64,000 nucleotides of DNA, from contig NZ_CP102486.1 in NCBI RefSeq assembly GCF_026261605.1, positions 496,001 to 560,000 on the forward strand. Direction: 5' to 3'. How positions within the stretch are numbered: the first letter of the stretch is position 1; every line of letters begins with the position of its first letter. Of the stretch, positions 19,233 to 27,540 are shown in pieces. The notes below the pieces were generated by a model. That model saw nothing but the letters and a program-made list of their open reading frames with translations, was not told where the DNA came from and did no database searches. The DNA is from Dechloromonas sp. A34. Its GTDB lineage: Bacteria; Pseudomonadota; Gammaproteobacteria; Burkholderiales; Rhodocyclaceae. The translations under genes and the position numbers were made by a program.

Positions 19233-20566
19233 TTTGGCCTCATGTTGAGCATGTCAGTTAGGTATCCGGCGGCGCGGTCTGAAAGCTGCGCTTCAAACTC
19301 ATTGGCGACTCGAAGGTAGGTGTTCATCGTTGTTTCCATGGACGCATGTCCAAGGCGAGCTTGAAGGTTTTTCCAGGGCTCTGGATTACCACTCTGCTTT
19401 TCGGCCATATAGCTCCAAACGGTGTAGGTGTGTCTCAAACAGTGCGGCGAGAACGCCGGTTCACGTTCTGTGTAGCATTGCTGTGTCTCGGGATTAACCT
19501 TCGTCACTGTTCGTAGGAGCCCGGCCGACTGTCCTTCGCCGGCGGCAGCGGCAATTACTGCCTGGCGAAACGCATCGTGAAAGCTTCCGTACTGGGCAGG
19601 CTTTCCCGCGTTATGGCCAGCTGCTGAGCTGTTCACAAACAGGGCTACAGGGTCGCGTCCTGTGATTACTCCTCTGCGGCGCCCCTCGGCAATATCGGCC
19701 TTCCGCTCGCGGTCGATGTACCAGTGCAGCCAGTTGAGGACGGCGTTGGGCAGCTCAACCTTGCGTGCTTTATTTCCTTTGCCAACGATTCGCAGGAGGG
19801 TCAGACCTGCCAGGTTGGCGGGGTCCTCAGGGCTTAGGTCCAGTATGCTGTGGATAGTCAATTGGGTCGGTTCGTCGGGCCTCATGCCGGTATGAAGACA
19901 AAGTTCAGCCCACAGCCGATTTCTGACTGGTCGTAGGTCATTTCTGTCTTGTCCTGGTAAGGGGCCAAGTGCTTGAGCTAGCAAGCGGTATTGGCGCTTA
20001 TTAAAGGCGCGAACCTCATCGTCAATGGTTCCCTGTCCCTTAGGCATTATTTCGTTTCTTCGTGATGTCCGCTTTCTCCTGATATGAGAAAGCGAGTTCT
20101 GGTCTAACGCATGACGAACTTCAACTTCGATATCGCCAACATCGATTGCCGTAAGGCCTCGTGCATTAAAGTAGCGGTAAAACTCCTGCACCGTTCCAAT
20201 GCGACGCTGAACGGTTTTGAGGGCATAAGGCTCATTGGTGCGAGGACTTACCAGTGTTTGCATTAATTCCACGTAGTTCTCAAGGTCATCGCGGTCCACT
20301 TGGTCCCAGGCTAAATTGAAGTGCGATAAATACTGATACCAGTCACGAAGGTCGTCGGCCTCTGCCAGAGCAGTATTCACCACGTAGCGTTTGCTGTGGT
20401 GTCGGTGCTGCGCCCACAGATACTGGAAAACAGGCTCAAGGACCTCCTGTGTGTCGCAAGCGACCAGGAAGGGGAAACCTGCAGGCAAGCGGGACTGCAT
20501 AAGCTCTGCTTCGCTAAGTCCGGCAATGCTTTCCAGTGCTAAGGCGCGTACGACTGTGATGTTCAT
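19229..20566 (-). CDS. Tyrosine recombinase/integrase (first of trio)
   Basis: 445 aa with a complete catalytic set in the C-terminal half: Arg in TGMRPDEPTQL (~residue 230), Lys in VGKGNKARKVELP, HCLRHTYT (His-x-x-Arg, ~375), then LGHASMETTMNTYLRV with the late His and nucleophile Tyr (~410). The N-terminal SAM-like core-binding domain spans ~50-170. It heads a six-gene leftward operon running to 12141 and begins ~280 bp inside the element's right end, the usual position for an integrase next to its att site. It is the most likely catalytic integrase of the element. Confidence 0.88.
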   Translation of the reverse strand: MNITVVRALALESIAGLSEAELMQSRLPAGFPFLVACDTQEVLEPVFQYLWAQHRHHSKRYVVNTALAEADDLRDWYQYLSHFNLAWDQVDRDDLENYVELMQTLVSPRTNEPYALKTVQRRIGTVQEFYRYFNARGLTAIDVGDIEVEVRHALDQNSLSHIRRKRTSRRNEIMPKGQGTIDDEVRAFNKRQYRLLAQALGPLPGQDRNDLRPVRNRLWAELCLHTGMRPDEPTQLTIHSILDLSPEDPANLAGLTLLRIVGKGNKARKVELPNAVLNWLHWYIDRERKADIAEGRRRGVITGRDPVALFVNSSAAGHNAGKPAQYGSFHDAFRQAVIAAAAGEGQSAGLLRTVTKVNPETQQCYTEREPAFSPHCLRHTYTVWSYMAEKQSGNPEPWKNLQARLGHASMETTMNTYLRVANEFEAQLSDRAAGYLTDMLNMRPK

Positions 20567-20603
20567 AGGGGGGCGAGCTGAAGGTTTTTTAGGGAACAGT
20601 AAC

Positions 20604-20632
20604 TTGTCAAAAATGTTCTGTTGATGTATAAT
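20604..20632 (+). promoter_or_regulatory. Strong outward-facing sigma-70 promoter at the element's right end
   Basis: TTGTCA (20604-20609) and TATAAT (20627-20632) are exactly 17 bp apart on the plus strand, reading out of the element into the truncated host gene. In a circular form it would point across the joined ends into the carried transporter copy. Confidence 0.6.
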
Positions 20633-20662
20633 AAAGTCTTTACTATCAAAGAGTTACAGCTG

Positions 20663-20691
20663 ATTATATTCCTTGTGGTTGTGTTTTTGAA
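20663..20691 (-). promoter_or_regulatory. Candidate sigma-70 promoter of the recombinase operon
   Basis: On the minus strand TTCAAA (20686-20691) and a perfect TATAAT (20663-20668) are 17 bp apart and ~100 bp upstream of the ATG at 20566. Confidence 0.5.
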
Positions 20692-20818
20692 CGAATTTTT
20701 ACCTGCGAAATGGATTAGCTGTTTTTCAGGAATGAACCGAGGTAGTCCTTGCTGTTAAGTGCAAACCACTGAGTTCACAGGTGAGGGCAGGAAGCCCTTT
20801 GTCACGCGGGGTTCCTCA

Positions 20819-20850
20819 GAGAACGGTTTACCTGTCGGATATAACTGTTC
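20819..20850 (+). repeat. Right-end recombination site of the element
   Basis: Contains the direct repeat partner (20833-20850) and the inverted partner (20819-20832) of the left end. Within it GAACGGTT (20821-20828) and AACTGTTC (20843-20850) form a dyad (7/8) separated by 14 bases, the sort of paired arms expected at a tyrosine-recombinase core site. The last six bases (CTGTTC) are already in the host reading frame. Confidence 0.6.
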
Positions 20851-22641
20851 AAGAACGCCCTGGTTGTCCTGCTGACTTTTCAGGCGGCGCAGTGGACGAC
20901 CCTGAAGCCGGAGTTGCTGGCCAATCTGGCGGCCGGCATCTTCATCCTGCCTTTCTTCCTATTCTCGGCAACGGCCGGGCAGCTGGCCGACAAGTACGAC
21001 AAGGCGAAGTTGGCGCGGCTGGTCAAGGTGCTGGAGATGGCCATCATGGGCATCGCCGCCGCCGGTTTCGCGCTGCATAGCCTGCCGGTGCTGATGGGGG
21101 CGCTCTTCCTGCTTGGCCTCCACTCCACGCTGTTCGGGCCGGTCAAGTACGCGATCATCCCGCAGCATCTGCATACGGAGGAGCTGGTCGGCGGCAACGC
21201 GTTGATCGAGGCCGGCACCTTCGTCGCTATCCTGATCGGCACCCTGGCTGGCGGGCTGCTTGCCGGCTCGGTGGAACATCCGGCCTGGATCGCGGCTGGT
21301 GGTTTCATCGTCGCTTTCGCCGGCTATCTGACCAGCCGTGGCATCCCGCCCGCACCGGCCCCGGCTCCCGAACTGAAAGTCAGCCTCAACCCCCTGACCG
21401 AAACCTGGCGCAATATCAATTTCGCGCGCCAGAATCGCACGGTTTTCCTGTCTATCCTCGGTATCTCCTGGTTCTGGCTGTATGGGGCGTTGTTTCTGGC
21501 GCAATTTCCGGCATATGCCAAGAACGTTCTGGTCGGCGGCGAGTCGTCGGTGACGCTGTTACTCGCCACGTTCACGGTCGGTATCGGCATCGGCTCGATG
21601 CTCTGCGAGCGGATGTCGGGCAAGCACGTCGAAATCGGGCTAGTGCCCTTCGGCTCGATCGGCCTGACGCTGTTCGGACTGGATCTCTATTTCGCTTCGC
21701 CGGTCGGCCTGGTCGGCACGACGGCCCACTCACTCTCGGCGTTGCTCAGCCTGCCGTCGATCTGGCGCGTGCTGTTCGACCTGATGATGCTCGGCCTGTT
21801 CGGCGGCTTCTTCATCGTGCCGCTCTACGCGCTGGTGCAGTTGCGCAGTTCGCCGGCCCATCGGGCGCGGATCATTGCCGCCAACAATATCGTCAATGCG
21901 CTGTTCATGGTGGTCGGGGCGCTGGGAGCGGGTGCCGCACTGGGAGCGGGCCTGTCGATCCCGGCGTTGTTCGGTATCGCGGCGTTGTTGAATGCCGTCG
22001 TGGCGGTTTATATCTATGGCCTGGTGCCTGAGTTCCTGATCCGCTTCATGGCCTGGCTGCTGATCAAGGCGGCCTACCGGCTGCGCACGGAAGGGGCCGA
22101 GCATATTCCCGAAGAAGGGGCGGCGGTGCTGGTCTGCAACCATGTCAGTTTCGTCGACTCGCTGGTTGTCATGAGCGCCTCGCCGCGCCCGGTGCGCTTC
22201 GTGATGGACCATCGTATCTTCGGGCTGCCGCTGCTCAGCTACATCTTCCGCCACGGCCGGGCGATTCCCATCGCTTCTGCCAAGGAAGATCAGGTGCTGA
22301 TGGAGAAGGCATTTGCCGAGGTTTCCGCGGCGCTGAAAAATGGCGAACTGGTAGCCATCTTTCCGGAGGGTGGATTGACGCCCGACGGTGAGTTGCAGAC
22401 TTTCCGGCCGGGCATTGCCCGGATGCTCGAGAGCGATCCGGTACCGGTCGTGCCGATGGCCTTGACGGGGCTATGGGGAAGCTATTTCTCGCGGATCGAT
22501 GGTGCTGTGATGAAGAAACCATTCCGCCGCGGACTGTTTTCGCGCATTGGCCTGCAGGTAGGCTCGGCCATGCCGCCCGAGGCGGCTACCCCGGCTGAAT
22601 TGCAGAAGGTGGTACAGGTGCTGCGGGGCTCGGGCCGTTAG
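20845..22641 (+). pseudogene. 3' fragment of host LplT-PlsC fusion gene
   Basis: This continues the protein broken at 3458: LFKNALVVLLTF, then the MFS helices, and a C-terminal PlsC domain with NHVSFVDSLVV (HX4D) and FPEGGLTPDG. A TAA (20842-20844) directly precedes the first host codon, so nothing in the element reads into it in frame. The first usable internal start is a TTG at 20914, past the first helix and without a clear ribosome site. The outward promoter at 20604 could transcribe it, but a working transporter is unlikely. The acyltransferase half is intact. GC-rich like the flanks. A 13-bp-stem terminator follows immediately. Confidence 0.85.
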
Positions 22642-22642
22642 A

Positions 22643-22670
22643 CCTGCGGCAGGAGCACTCCTGCCGCAGG
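22643..22670. terminator. Bidirectional hairpin terminator
   Basis: A perfect 13-bp stem (CCTGCGGCAGGAG / CTCCTGCCGCAGG) with a 2-base loop sits 1 base after the transporter stop, between two convergent genes. The T-tract is weak on both strands. Confidence 0.7.
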
Positions 22671-22678
22671 CTCCTTAG

Positions 22679-23155
22679 TTAGTCCCGGCCGCGTCCACGA
22701 CCGCGGTCATGATCGTGCTCATCGTGATTACGGCGGCGATCGTCGCCTCGATGATCACGGCGGTCATGCCGGTAATCATCCCGGCGGTCATCGCGGTCAT
22801 AACCGCGACGGTGATCGTGACGCTCCCGGTAGCGTGGGGCATATTCATGGTTGTACCAGTCGTCACGGACAAAATAGACCCGTTCGCCACAGGCGCCGTA
22901 CTGATGGCAGTGCTTGCGCCAGTGCTTGGCATGGCCGGGCGGGACACGCAGGTAGAGCGGCGGGCGACCGACCGGGCCGCGTTCGATGCGGATCGGCTGC
23001 GGGTAGAGCAGGACGGGAGGAGGGAAGCCGCCGATATCGAGGCGGCCATAGAAGCCTGGATGGCCGATATTGACCGAGACACCGACATCGGTGGCCAGGG
23101 CCGGGGTGCTGAGGGCGGCTGCAGTAATGGCAGCAGCGACTAAAAAGCGTTTCAT
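22679..23155 (-). CDS. Secreted protein with Arg/Asp/His-rich tail
   Basis: 158 aa. Signal peptide at residues 1-21 (KRFLVAAAITAAALSTPALA), so periplasmic or exported. The middle (GPVGRPPLYLRVPPGHAKHW, then CHQYGACGERVYFV) resembles small periplasmic proteins common in betaproteobacteria. The last ~50 residues are a low-complexity run of Arg, Asp and His with RDHRGDD-like repeats. The charged tail may bind metal or be disordered; no function is known. Two cysteines in the middle could form a disulfide. Single-gene unit. Confidence 0.7.
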   Translation of the reverse strand: MKRFLVAAAITAAALSTPALATDVGVSVNIGHPGFYGRLDIGGFPPPVLLYPQPIRIERGPVGRPPLYLRVPPGHAKHWRKHCHQYGACGERVYFVRDDWYNHEYAPRYRERHDHRRGYDRDDRRDDYRHDRRDHRGDDRRRNHDEHDHDRGRGRGRD

Positions 23156-23279
23156 GAATCGATTCCTTTTCGGGGTGGTTCCTAATTAACGAGATGTACC
23201 TGCATTCGCTGACGATTTGAGTGTAACAAAGCGTAAGGGCTTGCTTTCCTGAGGCAACATCCCGCGCCATGGCCCGACG

Positions 23280-23316
23280 AAAAAAACGGGGGAGGGGAAA
23301 CTCCCCCTCCCCCGTT
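23280..23316 (-). terminator. Rho-independent terminator after the multihaem cytochrome b gene
   Basis: On the minus strand a G-rich stem (AACGGGGGAGGGG pairing with CCCCTCCCCCGTT) is followed by a run of T. It lies 18 bp beyond the stop at 23334. Confidence 0.85.
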
Positions 23317-23333
23317 GATGACCAGTCGCTGGC

Positions 23334-25325
23334 TTAATGGCCGCCGAAGAAGCCGATCGCTACCAGAACTAGCAGCACCAACCCGACGGTGATCAGGGTC
23401 AGCCCGAGGATCACCGAGCCGACATGCATCTGCCTGGATGGCGCATCGACCAGATACTTCTCCAGTTCGCCGCTCTTCACCATCCGCTGATAGTGGGCTG
23501 GGTGTTCCTTGCGGAATTCCTCGATCGACTGGGTGCCGGTGAACATCACTACGTCTGGCGGCGGCAGCTTGTCCGGGCGGAAGTGATTGTTGAAGAAGTG
23601 CACCGTGAAGAGGAAGACGGCGGCGAGGAAGGCTTCTTCACCGTGGACCAGGGTCGCGACGTTGAATACCCAGCCCGGCAGGTAGGTCGCGGTAACGTGG
23701 GGGAAGGCCAGCATCAGGCCACTCCAGCCGATCACATTGACACCCCAGAAGACCGCCCAGTAGTCGAACTTCTCGAAGTAGGTCCAGCGATCGAACTGCG
23801 GTTTCGGACCCTTGCCGAAGAACCACTTGAACATGCCCCAGCAATCTGCGAGGTCCTTCCAGTTCGGGATCAGCGAATCCGGTCCGAACCAGCGGAAGTT
23901 CTTGTCGCGCAACAGTCGCTGCATCACATAGACAAAGTGGATGACGAAGATGCCGATGAAGAGCGCCGCGGCCACGCGGTGGATGATGCCGAGAATCTTC
24001 GGTCCGCCGACTGCGGCCGCGACAACCGGCGCCCAGCTACTGCCCGAGAACATCGCCGAGGTACCGGTGATGATCAGGGTCATGGTGACCAGGGCGAAGA
24101 CCAGGTGGGCAACGCGCCAGCCCAACGGGAAGCGTTCGAAGTGCTTGCCGGACAGGCCGAGGGCTTCGGTGTCGACGCGGGCGACTGTCTTGTGGGCCTT
24201 GCGTTCCTGCCACTCGCGGTAATACCAGAGGCCGCAATGTGCCCAGAAGAAGGCGAAGACCCCGATCAGCAGGGCTACCATGAATTTGGTGGCGATCCAC
24301 ATCTGCGGATACTTCTCGAAGTCATGGCTGTTGGCATGCGGTCCGAAGGTGACGAAACCAGCGGTGGCCGTCACCATGCCCGGCTTCTTGTCGTTGTGGC
24401 ACTGCTGGCAGGTCTTCAGGCGATTATTCACATGCACCTTGGAGGCCGGGTCATCGGCCCCCTTGATGTCGTGACTGCCATGGCAGCTCGAGCAGCGGGC
24501 GGTGTAGGTATAGCCCAGCTTGTTGACCTGACCGTGGTAGGTGTCGCGGTAGCTGTGCAGTTCTTCCTGGTGGCAATCGCCGCAGGCTTCGACATTCAGC
24601 AGCTTGAACGGATCGGACGAGGCGCCACGGATTTCATGGGTGGTATGGCAGTCCGAGCAGACGGCACCCTTGGGGTCCTCCTTGCCCATCGCCAGCTTGC
24701 CATGGGCCGAGCTTTCGTAGTCCTCGAGCTGTTCCTCGTGGCATTTCGCGCCACAGGTGTTGGGAATGGTCAGGCGCCATTGCTCGCGCTCGGGGGTGCC
24801 GCGCGTCGGCACCGCGAAGTCGTGGGTGGAATGGCAGTCGCTGCAGACCGCTTTCGGGCGCTCCGGATGGTCGGCATCGGGTCGCGCATGGAAGGAATTT
24901 TTGTAGGCGTCGATGTTCTGCGCCACGATGCCGAGGCGTTCCTTGCCGGCAGGATTGGCCTTGGCCTCATCCCACAACTTGGCATGGCAGGTAGCACAAT
25001 CCGGCGGCACCGTGCCTTCGGATTTCTTGTGATTGGCCTGGCTGTCGACGATGTCGGTGTGGCAGTCTACGCACTGCACCTTGGCATGGACGCTCTTGCT
25101 GTGCTTGCCCTGAGCGACCGGGGCTAGCGCCCGCTTCTTGCCTTCGGCATCGGCCACCTGAATCTTTTTCTTCCTTGCATCGTGGCAGGTCAGGCATGTC
25201 GCGTTGTCGAGGGCCGCCGTCCGCTGGGTTGATGATTTTGCCGGCGATTCGAGCGCCAGAACCGTACCGGCCGCAAGGCAGGCAAGGCTGGCGAGAACTC
25301 TTGGAACAAAACTGGTTAATCGCAT
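23334..25325 (-). CDS. Nine-haem cytochrome c fused to a cytochrome b-like membrane domain
   Basis: 663 aa. Signal peptide (~1-25, ending VLALES), then a periplasmic part with eight CXXCH motifs (CLTCH, CVDCH, CATCH, CSDCH, CSDCH, CGDCH, CSSCH, CQQCH) and one CX3CH (CGAKCH), nine probable c-haems. From ~residue 330 several membrane helices follow (MVALLIGVFAFFWAHCGLWY onward) with His-bearing helices (GIIHRVAAALF, LVHGEEAFLAAVF, FTVHFFNNHF) as in formate-dehydrogenase gamma/cytochrome b561-type domains. It probably exchanges electrons between the quinone pool and periplasmic carriers, replacing the CymA/NapC-type partner of Mtr systems. It is downstream of the porin-cytochrome genes but separated by a terminator, so it may have its own promoter. 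Confidence 0.85.
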   Translation of the reverse strand: MRLTSFVPRVLASLACLAAGTVLALESPAKSSTQRTAALDNATCLTCHDARKKKIQVADAEGKKRALAPVAQGKHSKSVHAKVQCVDCHTDIVDSQANHKKSEGTVPPDCATCHAKLWDEAKANPAGKERLGIVAQNIDAYKNSFHARPDADHPERPKAVCSDCHSTHDFAVPTRGTPEREQWRLTIPNTCGAKCHEEQLEDYESSAHGKLAMGKEDPKGAVCSDCHTTHEIRGASSDPFKLLNVEACGDCHQEELHSYRDTYHGQVNKLGYTYTARCSSCHGSHDIKGADDPASKVHVNNRLKTCQQCHNDKKPGMVTATAGFVTFGPHANSHDFEKYPQMWIATKFMVALLIGVFAFFWAHCGLWYYREWQERKAHKTVARVDTEALGLSGKHFERFPLGWRVAHLVFALVTMTLIITGTSAMFSGSSWAPVVAAAVGGPKILGIIHRVAAALFIGIFVIHFVYVMQRLLRDKNFRWFGPDSLIPNWKDLADCWGMFKWFFGKGPKPQFDRWTYFEKFDYWAVFWGVNVIGWSGLMLAFPHVTATYLPGWVFNVATLVHGEEAFLAAVFLFTVHFFNNHFRPDKLPPPDVVMFTGTQSIEEFRKEHPAHYQRMVKSGELEKYLVDAPSRQMHVGSVILGLTLITVGLVLLVLVAIGFFGGH

Positions 25326-25389
25326 GATCTCCCAATCCTTTCTGTTGTTTTTTTTATTTTTATAAGATGATAAATCAATAACTTGGGGG

Positions 25390-25420
25390 AAAAAAAGGGG
25401 GCGGGTGATTCCCGGCCCCC
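25390..25420 (-). terminator. Terminator after the MtrB-type porin gene
   Basis: On the minus strand GGGGGCCGGG pairs with CCCGCCCCC (one bulged base) around AATCA and is followed by seven T. It separates the three-gene cytochrome/porin operon from the cytochrome b gene. Confidence 0.75.
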
Positions 25421-25454
25421 TCCTAGGTAGTCAAGTCATTGTCTGCTGCAGCAA

Positions 25455-27521
25455 TTACTGGAACTTGTAGATGTAGCGCAGGCCGGCGAACGTCGAATTC
25501 TGAGTCGGCGATGCCGTCACCGTAGTGCCGTCAATACCGGTACATGACGTATAACAGAAGGGCACTCCGCCAGCCGCACTCCAGCTCCAGTCGTCGGTCA
25601 GCCAACGTTCGTGGACCAGATCGAGGCGGATGTCAGCATTCTTGGCAACTGCGTAGATACCCTTGAACTTGATGCGGGTCAGTTTGTTCTCAATGTCGGG
25701 TACAGGTCGGAAGTTGGCAGTGAAGGTCGTGATACTGAGGTTCTGGTTGTGCTTGGTGACGCTGCGCAACCATTCCAGATCAGCACCAAAGCTAAATTTT
25801 GAAGTGATCTTGCCAAGCAGGCCCAGACCAATCGAATTGGTTACTTCCTCGAGATTTACCTTGTTGGCGGGCTGAATAGCAGCAGTTGGCGCAACATCCT
25901 GTGTTGAAGACATGTCTTCATGAGAGAGCCAGGCATTCAGTTTCCAGTCGTCGTTAAACGTGTAGCTGGCATCCAGTGAGGTCAGCCAGGCACTGCCTTC
26001 TTTGAGGCCCCAAGGTTGATTGTTACTTCCATAGTCATCGCGTGCGCCCTCTACCGCGAATTGGAGAGACAACTTATCGAGCGGTTCCCAATCGATCTTG
26101 GCACGAACCTTGTCCCGCTTGCGGTCGGCGATATGCATCGGCGAGATTCGGCTCTCATTCAAATCGCCGGTAGTGGCAAGGAGGGTTGTTGACCCGGTCC
26201 GGTCGCTATAAAGATAGGCAATGGACCCGTTCAGGTTGTCGTCGAAGGAACGGCGCAGCTGCAGACGGTAGGTCGTTTCATTAAGCTCGGTTCTGTAAGG
26301 AACCAGCCACTGCCCTCGCGAAGGTACGGATCGGTCCTGCGTGTAATAATCCATCCCAGCGGTGAGGCTGAAATTTTGCGGCAGGCGGTAAGTGCCTTCC
26401 AGCTTTCCAGAGGTCTTGGTAAAGGTGTGTGGCGTGTTGAAGCCGAGGTTGCCAGCGATGAACTGTGCCACCGGAGTCTTATCATTGACATCGTGGTAGC
26501 GCAGATTGGCATTGAGCGACAGTTTCGGCAGGGGCCGCGAACTAATGCCCAGTTGTACCAGTGTCGTATCAATCCGGCCATCAAGACTCGAAGGAGAGCC
26601 TGCCAAGGTTGGGGCCACTCTCCGGGTTGGGAACTGCTCGTCTTGTGTCGCCCGCGTGTAAGCTACCTTAAAAGTCCCACGAGTTGTCGGGGTGAAATTG
26701 TAGCCGCCGTCGATGAAGCCTTGATGTGCCTGATTGCTCAAAGGTTGAGACAAGTGGGTCAGAGCAGGAAGGGCCGGAGCCGCGACATTAGTGCCAAACG
26801 ACACCAGGCCACCGTTATTCTGCTCGAACCAGCTACCGTAATAGCCGCCTGACAGTTGAAGTTTTGTCCCTGCGTATTGCAGTGTGGCTTCCAACTGACG
26901 AATCGTGTTATCGATCGGCTCAGCTAGGAAGCGCGGGCCGTCGCCCCCCCACTGACGCGTCCCTGTCTTTTCCTCATTCTTAAAATCGATCTTGAAATCG
27001 AGCCCTGGCAATAGATTCTTGTAGAACCCGCCGTTCAGCATTTCACGGACTGTCCCCAACTCAACTTGGCGTTTGGGGAAAGCAAGCGCTCCTGATCCGC
27101 TAACAATTTGGCGCGACGTTCCCAAACCCTGTAAACCGGTATTAAAGGTCCAAGGGTTGTCTCTTGGCGTCTTGTTGTACTCAAAGTAACCGCCGACATT
27201 GCCCTGGCGCAACACATCTATGCGCAATTCCCGATTTTCAAGTCCCAGGTTTTGGGCCTTTAGGGTGTACCAAGTGCCCGTGGCATCGTCTCGCTTGATG
27301 ATATCAGCGTCGAGCAGGCCATAGACACCCTTTTCCCGCATGCCGTCATAGATGCCTTGCTGATGTCGATCACCAGACCAGTTGCCGATACCAAGCGAAA
27401 CGCTGCTGTCCGGCTTGATCAATTCGTTAACCTCGGCCTCATCAGCCAGTGCAGGGCCAAAGGCCATCATCAATGCTGCAGACAGCGCCGTCAGCCGGAA
27501 CGTTTGTTTAATCGTGCTCAT
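25455..27521 (-). CDS. mtrB: MtrB/PioB-family outer-membrane beta-barrel protein
   Basis: 688 aa from ATG 27521. Signal peptide ~1-26 (ends GPALADEAEV). The mature protein is long, rich in alternating aromatic/polar strands, and ends in the outer-membrane signature YIYKFQ. In porin-cytochrome complexes this barrel holds the decahaem cytochrome and lets electrons cross the outer membrane. Its gene lies 19 bp after the decahaem gene. The CXXC near the N-terminus of Shewanella MtrB is absent, closer to PioB/MtoB types; the only Cys pair is CYTSC near the C-terminus. An upstream extension to 27812 is open but lacks a signal peptide and overlaps the decahaem gene, so it was rejected. Confidence 0.85.
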   Translation of the reverse strand: MSTIKQTFRLTALSAALMMAFGPALADEAEVNELIKPDSSVSLGIGNWSGDRHQQGIYDGMREKGVYGLLDADIIKRDDATGTWYTLKAQNLGLENRELRIDVLRQGNVGGYFEYNKTPRDNPWTFNTGLQGLGTSRQIVSGSGALAFPKRQVELGTVREMLNGGFYKNLLPGLDFKIDFKNEEKTGTRQWGGDGPRFLAEPIDNTIRQLEATLQYAGTKLQLSGGYYGSWFEQNNGGLVSFGTNVAAPALPALTHLSQPLSNQAHQGFIDGGYNFTPTTRGTFKVAYTRATQDEQFPTRRVAPTLAGSPSSLDGRIDTTLVQLGISSRPLPKLSLNANLRYHDVNDKTPVAQFIAGNLGFNTPHTFTKTSGKLEGTYRLPQNFSLTAGMDYYTQDRSVPSRGQWLVPYRTELNETTYRLQLRRSFDDNLNGSIAYLYSDRTGSTTLLATTGDLNESRISPMHIADRKRDKVRAKIDWEPLDKLSLQFAVEGARDDYGSNNQPWGLKEGSAWLTSLDASYTFNDDWKLNAWLSHEDMSSTQDVAPTAAIQPANKVNLEEVTNSIGLGLLGKITSKFSFGADLEWLRSVTKHNQNLSITTFTANFRPVPDIENKLTRIKFKGIYAVAKNADIRLDLVHERWLTDDWSWSAAGGVPFCYTSCTGIDGTTVTASPTQNSTFAGLRYIYKFQ

Positions 27522-27540
27522 GATTATCTTCCCCTCGTGA

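Larger units (their letters stand above)
3459..20850. mobile_element. 17.4-kb integrative element with three tyrosine recombinases and a copy of its own target gene
   Basis: The boundaries come from the interrupted host gene: host codons stop at 3458 and resume at 20845. Junction hexamers are ATATTC on the left (3459-3464) and CTGTTC on the right (20845-20850). They share TTC and would fit a 6-bp coupling sequence as known for some tyrosine-recombinase elements. The ends share an 18-bp direct repeat (16/18) and a ~14-bp imperfect inverted repeat. Base composition is visibly more AT-rich than the flanks. Gene order: target-gene copy, hsdS remnant, MBL hydrolase/membrane pair, patatin remnant, IS3 insertion, unknown genes, XRE regulator, then the helicase/small-protein/recombinase operon. 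The layout recalls published recombinase-trio elements (Tn554-type, RIT, Gamma-Mobile-Trio islands); which family it belongs to is not settled here. Confidence 0.88.

Noticed and set aside
20781..21080. 99-codon plus-strand frame across the right junction
   Set aside because: It reads the host transporter sequence out of frame after the element end; it is a shadow of the real gene.
23424..25127. Long open frame opposite the nine-haem cytochrome gene (567 codons)
   Set aside because: It lies fully antisense to a gene with nine haem motifs and a signal peptide. High GC makes such shadow frames common, and its residues show no family pattern.
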